This document shows positions 44,583 to 53,300 of a stretch of 64,000 nucleotides of DNA, in pieces. Each line of letters starts with the position of its first letter. Positions within the stretch are counted from its first letter, which is position 1. The notes beneath the pieces are model-generated. The model saw only the letters and a program-made list of their open reading frames with translations, ran no database searches and had not been told where the DNA came from. The stretch covers positions 1,655,001 to 1,719,000 of the forward strand of contig NZ_CP067134.1 of NCBI RefSeq assembly GCF_028553765.1, given 5' to 3'. Source of the DNA: Paracoccus stylophorae. Lineage in GTDB: Bacteria > Pseudomonadota > Alphaproteobacteria > Rhodobacterales > Rhodobacteraceae. The translations under genes were made by a program, and so were the position numbers.

Positions 44583-46178
44583 ATGAGCAACCGCCCCGAC
44601 CTTCCCCCTGAAATCGCCCGCCGCCGCACCTTTGCGATCATCTCGCATCCGGATGCCGGCAAGACCACGCTGACCGAGAAATTCCTGCTGTATGGCGGCG
44701 CCATCCAGATGGCCGGGCAGGTCCGCGCCAAGGGCGAGGCACGCCGCACCCGGTCCGACTTCATGAAGATGGAGCAGGAGCGCGGGATCTCGGTCTCGGC
44801 CTCGGCCATGTCGTTCGACTATGACGGGCACCGCTTCAACCTGGTCGACACGCCCGGCCACAGCGATTTTTCCGAAGATACCTATCGCACGCTGACGGCG
44901 GTCGATGCGGCGATCATGGTCATCGACGGGGCCAAGGGCGTGGAAAGCCAGACGCGCAAGCTGTTCGAGGTGTGCCGGCTGCGCGATCTGCCGATCCTGA
45001 CCTTCTGCAACAAGATGGATCGCGAAAGCCGCGACACGTTCGAGATCATCGACGAAATTCAGGAAAACCTGGCCATCGACGTCGCGCCGGCAAGCTGGCC
45101 CATCGGCATGGGCCGCGATTTCATCGGCTGCTACGACCTGCTGAACGACCGGCTGGACCTGATGGACCGCGCCGACCGCAACCGCGTCGCGCAATCCATC
45201 CGGCTGACCGGGCTGGACGATCCGGGGCTGGCGCAGCATGTCCCCGCCGAACAGCTTGCGCAACTGCGCGACGAGGTCGAGATGGCGCGCGAATTGCTGC
45301 CAGCCTTCGATCCGCAGTCGTTTCTTGAGGGACATCTGACCCCGATCTGGTTCGGCAGCGCCATCAACAGTTTCGGCGTGCGCGAGCTGATGACCGGGAT
45401 CCGGCTGTTCGGCCCGCCACCGCAGCCGCAGAACACCGCCGGGCGCCAGGTTGCGCCCGAAGAGCCGTCGGTCAGCGGCTTCGTCTTCAAGGTGCAGGCG
45501 AACATGGACCCCAAGCATCGCGACCGCGTGGCCTTTGTCCGCCTTGCGTCCGGCCATTTCGAACGCGGCACGAAACTGACCCATGTGCGGACGAAAAAGC
45601 AGATGGCGGTCGGCAATCCGGTGCTGTTTCTGGCCGCCGACCGCGAACTGGCGGACGAGGCGTGGGCGGGCGACATCATCGGCATTCCCAATCACGGCCA
45701 GCTGCGCATCGGCGACGCCCTGACCGAGGGCGAGGCGCTGCGCTTCACCGGCATCCCCTCTTTCGCGCCCGAGCTGCTGCAATCGGTGCGCGCCACCGAT
45801 CCGATGAAGGCCAAGCATCTGGAAAAGGCGCTGATGCAGTTCGCCGAGGAAGGGGCGGCCAAGGTCTTCAAGCCGATGATCGGATCGGGCTTCATCGTGG
45901 GCGTCGTCGGCGCGCTGCAATTCGAGGTTCTGGCCAGCCGGATCGAGCTGGAATACGGAATCCCCGTGCGTTTCGAACAGTCGCAATTCACCAGCGCGCG
46001 ATGGGTGACGGGACCCGAGGACCGCGTCGATGCCTTCGCCAGCGTCAACAAGGGACATCTGGCGCAGGATCACGACGGCGATCTGGTCTATCTGACCCGG
46101 CTGCAATGGGACATCGACCGGATCGAGCGCGATCATCCCGACCTGACCCTGTCGGCCACGAAGGAAATGATGGTCTGA
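44583..46178 (+). CDS. prfC: Peptide chain release factor 3
   Basis: 531-aa translational GTPase recycling release factors RF1 and RF2. G1 ISHPDAGKTT, G2 in QERGISVSASAM, G3 VDTPGHSDF, G4 NKMDRESRD are all present, as are domain II (VFKVQANMDPKHRDRVAFVR) and the RF3-type C-terminal domain (VVGALQFEVLASRIELEYG). Start at 44583 gives MSNRPDLPPEIARRRTFAI. Single gene. Confidence 0.95.
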   Translation: MSNRPDLPPEIARRRTFAIISHPDAGKTTLTEKFLLYGGAIQMAGQVRAKGEARRTRSDFMKMEQERGISVSASAMSFDYDGHRFNLVDTPGHSDFSEDTYRTLTAVDAAIMVIDGAKGVESQTRKLFEVCRLRDLPILTFCNKMDRESRDTFEIIDEIQENLAIDVAPASWPIGMGRDFIGCYDLLNDRLDLMDRADRNRVAQSIRLTGLDDPGLAQHVPAEQLAQLRDEVEMARELLPAFDPQSFLEGHLTPIWFGSAINSFGVRELMTGIRLFGPPPQPQNTAGRQVAPEEPSVSGFVFKVQANMDPKHRDRVAFVRLASGHFERGTKLTHVRTKKQMAVGNPVLFLAADRELADEAWAGDIIGIPNHGQLRIGDALTEGEALRFTGIPSFAPELLQSVRATDPMKAKHLEKALMQFAEEGAAKVFKPMIGSGFIVGVVGALQFEVLASRIELEYGIPVRFEQSQFTSARWVTGPEDRVDAFASVNKGHLAQDHDGDLVYLTRLQWDIDRIERDHPDLTLSATKEMMV

Positions 46179-46250
46179 GGGCGCGGCCCAGGCTGCGGAA
46201 CGACGCGCGGTCAGACAGCGCCTCAGCCCGTCATGTACACATGCGACAGA

Positions 46251-46286
46251 CCCGCCAGCTGCTTGATTTCTTGTAATGCTGGCGGG
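46251..46286. terminator. Hairpin between convergent prfC and GT4 genes
   Basis: CCCGCCAGC (46251-46259) and GCTGGCGGG (46278-46286) form a perfect 9-bp stem with an 18-nt loop, in the 274-bp space where prfC and the long leftward operon converge. There is no T tract, so termination is plausible but unproven. The rest of the space holds no supported gene. Confidence 0.45.
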
Positions 46287-46452
46287 CACCAATCGCGCGC
46301 AGCGCCGATGACAGGAACTGCCCGATTACCAGCGTCATCTCGCCCAGTCGGACTTGGCGCAGCGCCTGTTCGATGTTGGCGACACGGACCCGCCGACCCC
46401 CGCAGCGCCCTTTGGGTGATGCTGGTGCCGGACAGGAAGGACCATGTGAATC

Positions 46453-47664
46453 TCATCGGCGGATTGCGTCCTCGATCAGGCGGGCCAGTTTTCCGGCCTC
46501 GCGATCCACGTCATGGCGCATCAGGACACGGTCGCGCCCCGCCTGCCCCATCTGCGCCAGCCGGTCGGTGGATGCGCCCGCGGCGTCGCGGACGGCATCG
46601 GCCAGCGCGCCTGTGCTGCCGGCAGGGACCAGCCAGCCGGTGTGCCCGTCTTGCACCAGTTCCGGCGTACCGGCGATCCAGGTGGCGATGACGGCGCGGC
46701 CCGCGGCCATCGCCTCCATCACCACCATCGGCAGGCCCTCGGCAAAGCTGGGCATGATCAGCGCGTGGCTTTCGGCCAGAACACGGCGCACGCCGGCCTC
46801 GTCCAGCCAGCCGGTCAGCGTGACCGCATGGCCCAGATCGTGTGCGGCGATGGCGGCCTCGATCTGCGGGCGCATCGGCCCGTCGCCGACCAGCGTCAGG
46901 TGAATGTCGGCGCCGTGCGCGCGCGCCTGTGCCAGCGCCTCGGGCAGCAGCAATTGGCCTTTCTGTTCGGAAAAGCGTCCGATGGCCGCCAGCCGCAGCG
47001 GCGCGCCCTGCGGCATCGGCGCAGGATCGGCAAAGCGCGTGGGGTCGATCCCGCAATGGACAACGTGGATGCGCGGCCAATCCGCGTGGTCGGCCCACCG
47101 GCAAAGCTGGCTGCGCCCATGCGCAGAGATCGCCACGGCGAAACGCGAGGCGGCGATCTTTTCGCCCAGGCTCAGCGCAACCGGGCTGTCGAATTCTTCG
47201 GGGCCGTGAACGGTAAAGCTGAACCCCGGCCCGCCCAGATCGCCCACCAGCGCCGCGACCATGGCCGGATTGGTGCCGAAATGGGCGTGCAGATGCACCA
47301 GCCGCAGCGATGCGGCGCGCCGGGTGACATAAGCCGCCTCGGCCAGATAGATCAGGTGGCGCAGCCGTCCCTGCCCCGAGCGACCGCCCATCCGCCACGC
47401 CCGCGCCAGCGCGCGGCCAAAGCCGCCGGGCCGCAGGACCGCCAGCCGCAGACTGTCCATCAGCAGCCGGCCGGCGCCCGCCTTCAGCACCAGTTCGGTG
47501 CGGTCGTATTCCTCAAGATCGGCGGGATCGACCAGCGAATCGCGGTCGCTGCGCATGGCAATACGGTGAACCTGGATGCCGCGACGTTCCAGCCCCCGGA
47601 TCTCGCGCCGGATGAAGGTGACACTGGGCTGAGGATAGGTGTTCAGCAGATACCCGATACGCAA
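46453..47664 (-). CDS. Glycosyltransferase family 4 protein
   Basis: 403-aa GT-B fold enzyme. N-terminal MRIGYLLNTYPQPSVTFIRR, acceptor-side LVHLHAHFGTNPAMVAAL, and donor-site IGRFSEQKGQLLLPEAL plus the E-x7-E region MPSFAEGLPMVVMEAMAAGR. Predicted to transfer a sugar from a nucleotide donor at the cytoplasmic membrane face. Last gene of the operon with the PKS and NRPS genes. Confidence 0.92.
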   Translation of the reverse strand: MRIGYLLNTYPQPSVTFIRREIRGLERRGIQVHRIAMRSDRDSLVDPADLEEYDRTELVLKAGAGRLLMDSLRLAVLRPGGFGRALARAWRMGGRSGQGRLRHLIYLAEAAYVTRRAASLRLVHLHAHFGTNPAMVAALVGDLGGPGFSFTVHGPEEFDSPVALSLGEKIAASRFAVAISAHGRSQLCRWADHADWPRIHVVHCGIDPTRFADPAPMPQGAPLRLAAIGRFSEQKGQLLLPEALAQARAHGADIHLTLVGDGPMRPQIEAAIAAHDLGHAVTLTGWLDEAGVRRVLAESHALIMPSFAEGLPMVVMEAMAAGRAVIATWIAGTPELVQDGHTGWLVPAGSTGALADAVRDAAGASTDRLAQMGQAGRDRVLMRHDVDREAGKLARLIEDAIRR

Positions 47665-47759
47665 GACAATCCTACCTCATGCCGCGACGGGCGGCGCGTT
47701 CCGCCTAGCGCATTCCGCGTGGCGACAAAAGCCATTCCGGACAGACATCGACCCCAATC

Positions 47760-48656
47760 CTAACGTCCACGAATCCAGGCACCGGACCGCCCGCGATTCA
47801 TGCGGACCACGGCCGAGACGGCGGCATAGACCGCAAACCCCGCCGGATCGCGCAACGCCAGACGCGCGGCCCCGGCCGGACCCAGGGCAGGCTTGCCCTC
47901 GTTCCGCATCAGGTCGGGCCAGCGTTCGGCAATCTCGCGCACCCCCTCGTCCTGCCGGCGCCGGACCCGGACCAGGCGCGCCCATCCCTCGACCATCGGC
48001 CAGACATAGGTGGCGCGCACCCCGATCCGTTCGTGCGGCGCGAATTGCAGCCGCACGAAGGTGTCGTCCGAGATGATGGGCGGAAACCGGTCCCACCGGG
48101 CGCGTCCGGCGGCGTTGACGGCGAACAGCCCGAACCCCGGCGCGCTGTCCTGCGCGAATGGCAGGCGCTGCCACAGGCGGGCATAGGCGCGCGTGACCGC
48201 GCTGCGGGCGGGCGGCACGATGGCCGTTCCGCTGGCATAGGCCGCGCCCGTCGCAGCTTTCAGCGCGCCGACCAGTTCGGCCATCAGCGGCGGGCTGACC
48301 ACCACATCGGCGTCCAGATAGGCGCGCAGATCGCCAGAGGCGGCAAGATCGCCCGCGTTCAGCGCACCCATCTTGCTGCCCTCCTCACGCTCGATCACCT
48401 GCATTTTCCAGCCGGCGCGGCCTGCTGCGGGCACAAGGCTGCGCGCGATCCCGGCGGTCCGGTCGCGACAGCCATTGGCCACGACGATCACCTCGGCGCC
48501 GCTTGGCACCGGATCGCTGGCCAGCAGCGCGGTCAGGCATGCGCCGATATAATCCTGTTCGTTGCTGGCAGGCAGGATGACGCTTAGCGCCGGGGGCGTA
48601 TCCACCCTCTCGTGCGGGGACGCCCCCGCATCCATGTCCGCGTCGCCGCCGATCAT
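47760..48656 (-). CDS. Glycosyltransferase family 2 protein (A)
   Basis: 298-aa GT-A enzyme: LSVILPASNEQDYIGACLTA, VIVVANGCRDRTAGIA, the DxD-like acceptor LRAYLDADVVV, and FPPIISDDTFVRLQFAPHER (the second acidic motif). The start at 48656 overlaps the SGNH-like gene stop (ATGA). The upstream in-frame extension to 49037 is a shadow of that gene and is excluded. No C-terminal membrane segments, so a soluble or peripheral glycan-assembly enzyme. Confidence 0.88.
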   Translation of the reverse strand: MIGGDADMDAGASPHERVDTPPALSVILPASNEQDYIGACLTALLASDPVPSGAEVIVVANGCRDRTAGIARSLVPAAGRAGWKMQVIEREEGSKMGALNAGDLAASGDLRAYLDADVVVSPPLMAELVGALKAATGAAYASGTAIVPPARSAVTRAYARLWQRLPFAQDSAPGFGLFAVNAAGRARWDRFPPIISDDTFVRLQFAPHERIGVRATYVWPMVEGWARLVRVRRRQDEGVREIAERWPDLMRNEGKPALGPAGAARLALRDPAGFAVYAAVSAVVRMNRGRSGAWIRGR

Positions 48657-49627
48657 GCAGCCACCCCGGTCAGCGGATCGGTCGACACCACGCGCCAGAC
48701 CAGCCGCTGCACGCGCGCCGCCGTCCGGGGCTGAAACGCCTGCGCGGCGCTGCCATCGGCGCGGTTCAGCTGCGCGGGCAAACCTTGCGGATCGCGCTGA
48801 TACAGAACCGCGTAATGCGTCAGGGCGATCACGTAACTGCCCAGATCGCCCAGATGGATGGTATCGGTCTGGCCCTCGGGCGTTTGGGCGAAAAGACCCT
48901 CGCGCCGGTCCAGCCCGGGCAGATCGCCGGCTTCGGCCGCGCGCGCGACGGCGGCCAGCGCAGGCCCGCCCGGCACACGATAGATCGCCCCGACGCCTTG
49001 GGCACTCATGGCGCGGCGCATGACCTGATCCTGCCACAGCGTCACCGCATCTTCGTCGATGCGTTCCAGCCAGCCGGCCTCATCGTCCAGCGAATGCCAG
49101 GTCTCGTACAGATAGATGCGGATATCGGGGCGCGCACGGCGCGCAAACCGGGCCCATTCGGCCAGGTAATTGCCGCTGGCGTGCCATTTGATCGCATCGC
49201 GCAGCTCGACCATCTCGGTCAGGACCAGCGCGTCGTAATCGCCGCTTGCAAGGGCGTCGCGCACCGGGCGGTGGGCGGGATGGGCGTTTTCCTGATCGAA
49301 TCCGGGAACCTCGTCGGGGCCGGACCAATGCGCCCGCAGCGTCGCCCCCCAGCCCAGCTGAGAGGCATATTCATGCCCCGGCGGCGCAAGCTGCGCCAGC
49401 ATCGCGGGCATGTCGCGCCCGACAAGGCTGTGCCCCAGATGAAACACGCGCAGCGCGGAATCGGGCGCGGGCAACGCCGGATGCGCGGCCGCGAAATCCG
49501 CATCAGACATCTGCGGCAGCGGGTCCGGACCCGCCGCGCGCTGCCGGCGTATCATCAGCCCCGCCGCGCCAAGCCCGGCAAGCCCCAATGCGGCCAAGCC
49601 GCCGAAAAGACCCAGACGTCGATTCAT
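48653..49627 (-). CDS. Membrane-anchored or exported SGNH-like protein
   Basis: 324-aa protein with an N-terminal membrane anchor or signal (LGLFGGLAALGLAGLGAAGL). The lumenal part has features like SGNH/GDSL hydrolases: FHLGHSLVGRDMP (block I-like, Ser after GH), LVLTEMVELRDAIKWHASGN and, near the end, DTIHLGDLGSYVIALTHYAV with an Asp-x-x-His pair. It could add or remove an acyl group on a periplasmic glycan. Sits between glycosyltransferase and PPTase genes in the same operon. I am fairly sure of the fold class, not of the reaction. Confidence 0.65.
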   Translation of the reverse strand: MNRRLGLFGGLAALGLAGLGAAGLMIRRQRAAGPDPLPQMSDADFAAAHPALPAPDSALRVFHLGHSLVGRDMPAMLAQLAPPGHEYASQLGWGATLRAHWSGPDEVPGFDQENAHPAHRPVRDALASGDYDALVLTEMVELRDAIKWHASGNYLAEWARFARRARPDIRIYLYETWHSLDDEAGWLERIDEDAVTLWQDQVMRRAMSAQGVGAIYRVPGGPALAAVARAAEAGDLPGLDRREGLFAQTPEGQTDTIHLGDLGSYVIALTHYAVLYQRDPQGLPAQLNRADGSAAQAFQPRTAARVQRLVWRVVSTDPLTGVAA

Positions 49628-49646
49628 CGCTGTCCTCCTTGGCTTT

Positions 49647-50318
49647 CTAATTGACTGCGCGCGCGCCGGGTCGGCAGAACCCCGCGACGATCTGACCGCC
49701 CGTCAGCGCGAAGCGGCCCTGCAATGCATCGCCCTTGGCGAATGGAGGGATCGCGCGCGTGAATCGGGCCACCAGCGCGTTGTGCGCCGTGTCGACCTGC
49801 ACGCTCATCCCGTCGAAGCCGAAGATCGTTGCGCTGGCCGGATACTGGCACTTGAACGCGGCCTCTTTCGCAACAAAGATCACGCGCGCCCATCGCAGCG
49901 GCTGCACCTGCCCGGCGATCCAGGCGCATTCGTCGCCGTCGCAGATCTCGGACAGGACGTCGCCCGGCAGGGGCGCGTCGGGTTCCATGTCCAGCCCCAG
50001 ACCCCGTGCCACGGCCTGCGGCGCGGCGACCGCCAGCGCGACATCGGCGGCATGGGTGATGCTGCCGACGACCCCGGCGGGCCAGACCGGCGCGCGATCC
50101 GCGGCCATCGGGATCGCGGCGGGCATCAGCCCCGCCGCCGTCATCGCCGCCCGCGCCGCCGCCCGGCCTGCGGCAAATTCGCGCCGGCGATGCGGCACGG
50201 CATTCGCCATCGCCCCGGCCTCATCGGGCCACGCGTCAGATGCCGCGCCGATGGCCATGACGGCCACGCCGACGCCATCCGGGAACAGTCCGCCCACCGC
50301 TTTCGCCAGTATCGACAT
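49647..50318 (-). CDS. 4'-phosphopantetheinyl transferase (EntD/Sfp-like)
   Basis: 223-aa enzyme that moves phosphopantetheine from CoA to a conserved Ser on carrier domains. Motifs are VGSITHAADVALAVAA, GLGLDMEPDAPL (metal-binding Asp and Glu) and FVAKEAAFKCQYP (the W/F-xxKEAxxK signature). It lies 3 bp after the NRPS stop, so it is dedicated to the NRPS and PKS carriers of this operon. Confidence 0.93.
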   Translation of the reverse strand: MSILAKAVGGLFPDGVGVAVMAIGAASDAWPDEAGAMANAVPHRRREFAAGRAAARAAMTAAGLMPAAIPMAADRAPVWPAGVVGSITHAADVALAVAAPQAVARGLGLDMEPDAPLPGDVLSEICDGDECAWIAGQVQPLRWARVIFVAKEAAFKCQYPASATIFGFDGMSVQVDTAHNALVARFTRAIPPFAKGDALQGRFALTGGQIVAGFCRPGARAVN

Positions 50319-50321
50319 GCC

Positions 50322-53300
50322 CTAGCTTCGGTCGCGGCCGGCGCGCAGCGCGCGGCGGCGCGACATGGCATCGGCGCGCGCCGCAGCCCTGTCCTCGGCC
50401 GATCCGCCATCGCCGCCGCCGGAATCCGGCTCCGCCGCCAGGTTCGCCGCATCCTCGGCGCCCAGATGGCCGGCCAGCCCCTCAAGCGTCGGAAACTGGA
50501 AGATGTCGGTGATCGACAGCTTGACCCCGCCGCCAAGCGCCTGCCGAATTTCGCGATGCGCCTGCACCGCCAGCAGCGAATGGCCGCCAAGCGCAAAGAA
50601 ATTGTCCCTGGCGCCGATCTGCGGCCGGTTCAGGATGCGCGACCAGACCTGCGCGATGGTGGCCTGCACGCCCATGGACGGCGCGACATAGCTTTGCGCC
50701 GCCTGCGTGATCGCATCGGCCGGGGCCGGCAGCGCCTTGCGGTCCACCTTGCGGTTCGGGGTCAACGGAAACTCGGGCAGCTTGACCACATGCGCGGGCA
50801 CCATATGCGCCGGCAGCACCTGCGCCAGATGATCGCGCAGCGCGTCGGTCGACAGCCAGCTGTCGCCGGTCACATAGGCCACCAGCCGCATGTCGCCCGG
50901 CCGATCCTCTCGCGCCAAGACCACGGCCTGCCGGACCCCGGCGAACCCCTCGGACACCGCCTCGATCTCGCCCAGCTCGATGCGATAGCCGCGCATCTTG
51001 ACCTGATGATCGGCGCGGCCCAGAAACTCCAGCCGGCCATCGGTCTGCCAGCGCACCAGATCGCCGGTCCGGTACATGCGCCCGTCGTGGAACGGATTAG
51101 GCTTGAACCGATCCTGGGTCAGATCGTCGCGCTGCCAGTATCCGCGCGCGACCCCGGCGCCGCCGATCCACAACTCGCCCGGCGCGCCGACCGGCACCGG
51201 CTGCATCGCGTCGTCCAGCACATAGATCTGGGTGTTGGCGATGGGCGTGCCGATGCTGGCGACGGGCTGGGCCGCGTCGGCGGTGGCGGTGGTGGACCAG
51301 ACCGTCGTTTCGGTCGGCCCGTACATGTTCTCGATGCTGGCATCGCTGGCCTTGTTCAGATCCGCGACCAGCGACCCCGACAACGCCTCGCCGCCGATCA
51401 GCAGGTGCCGGACCCGCCCCAACGCCGCGCGCGCATCGTCGTTCATCGCGATCATCCGCGCCATCGACGGCGTGCATTGCAGATGCGTCACATCGTGGCG
51501 GCGGATCTGCGCCGCGATCGAGAAATCGTCATCCGCCGGCGCCGTGCCGGCATTCGCGCGCGCCAGCAATTCGGCCAAGGGCTTCAGCCCTTCCAGCACC
51601 TGCGCGCGCGGGATGCCGTAATCGATCAGCGCCGCAATTTCGGTGACGCCGATATTCTTCAGCTGCTCGACCCGCGGCAGCAATTCGTCGACCGTGCCAA
51701 ACAGGCCCGAATCCTCGAAATAGCGGTGGAAGGCGAATTCCAGGATCGCGTCGTTTTCTTCCTCGCTGAGACTGCCCAGATCGATCTCCATCGGGTTGGA
51801 CACGCCCTGCGGCTTCTTGAAGGCCGGGAACGCCCAGGCATATTGCTTGACCAGCGCCGCGGCCGAGGCGAGGTAATCCTTCATCGGCTGGCGCGCGACC
51901 TCGCGCGCGGTATCGCGGTCCTGCGCCAGATAGCTGTGCAGCATCAGCGTCACGCGATATTTCGCCGGATCGCGGCCGCTGTCGCGCAACGCCTTGTGAT
52001 AGATCGCGATCTTCTCGCCCACCTCGTCGATCGACTGGCCAAGCAGGTGGGTCAGCACATGCGCGCCCAACTCGCCCGCCTCTTTCCAGGTCTGCGGATT
52101 GCCGGCGGTGGTCACCCAGATATTGATCTCGTCCGACACCGGACGGGGCTGGGTCAGCACATCGACCATCTTGCCGCCGGCCATCGGGAACGCCACCTTT
52201 TCGCCGCGCCACAACCGGCGCAGGATGTCGATGGATTTGTACATCGCGGGCTTGTTCTCGGGCGGCGCGTTCTCGGCGCGCAGCACGAAATCCTCGGGGT
52301 GCCAGCCGGACGCGATGGCCAGCCCGGTGCGGCCGTTGGTCAGGTTGTCGATGACCGCCCATTCCTCGGCGATGCGGATCGGGTGGTGCAGCGGCGCGAC
52401 ACACGACCCTGCCCGCACCTCCAGGTTCTTCGTCACCGCCGCCACCGCCGCACCGGTGACGGACGGGTTGGGATAGGGGCCGCCGAACGCGTGGAAATGC
52501 CGTTCCGGCGTCCAGACCGCGCAGAATCCGTGCTGATCGGCAAAGCGCGCGCCATCCAGCAGCAGCTGGTATTTCTCGCGCCCGATCCCGTCGTCATTGC
52601 CCCAGTAGAACAGGCTGAAATCCATCGGTCTGGCGCTGACGGACGCGCCGCCCGACACCAGCGCGCGTTCTGTGTCGCCCATCAGCACCACGCGGAAACC
52701 GCGCGCCAGCGTGTAGAACAGTTCCAGCACCGAAATATCGAAGGACAGCGAGGTGACGGCCAGCCAGACCCCGCCCGCATCGTGCTGCACGCGACCGTCC
52801 ATGCCGGCAAAGAAATTCGCCACGTTGCGATGTTCCAGCATGACGCCCTTGGGCCGCCCGGTCGAACCGGAGGTATAGATCAGATAGGCCAGATCGCCGG
52901 TCGTCACGCCGCTGTCGGGGTTCTCGGTCGCCGCCGCGCCGATGCGGCTGTCCTGATCCAGCACCAGCAATTCGGCGCCATGCGCGGGCAGGTTCTGCGA
53001 CAGCGCGGCTTCGGTCACGATCACCGTGCAGCCGCTGTCCTCGATATACAGCGCGATCCGATCGGCCGGATAGGCCGGGTCCAGCGGCACATAGGCGCCG
53101 CCGGCCTTCATGATCGCCAGCGTGCCGATCAGCAGATGCTCGCTGCGGCCGGTATGGACGCCGACCAGCGCGCCGGGTTCGACCCCCATCTGGCGCAGCA
53201 CATGGGCGGCGCGGTTGGCGCGTTCGTTCAACTGGGCATAGGTCAGGTCGCGATCCTCGACCGTCAGCGCGATGGCGTCGGGTGTCCGCGCCGCCTGCGC

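Noticed and set aside
46223..46456. 77-codon frame in the prfC/GT4 intergenic space
   Set aside because: Spans a perfect hairpin and shows no recognisable protein features.
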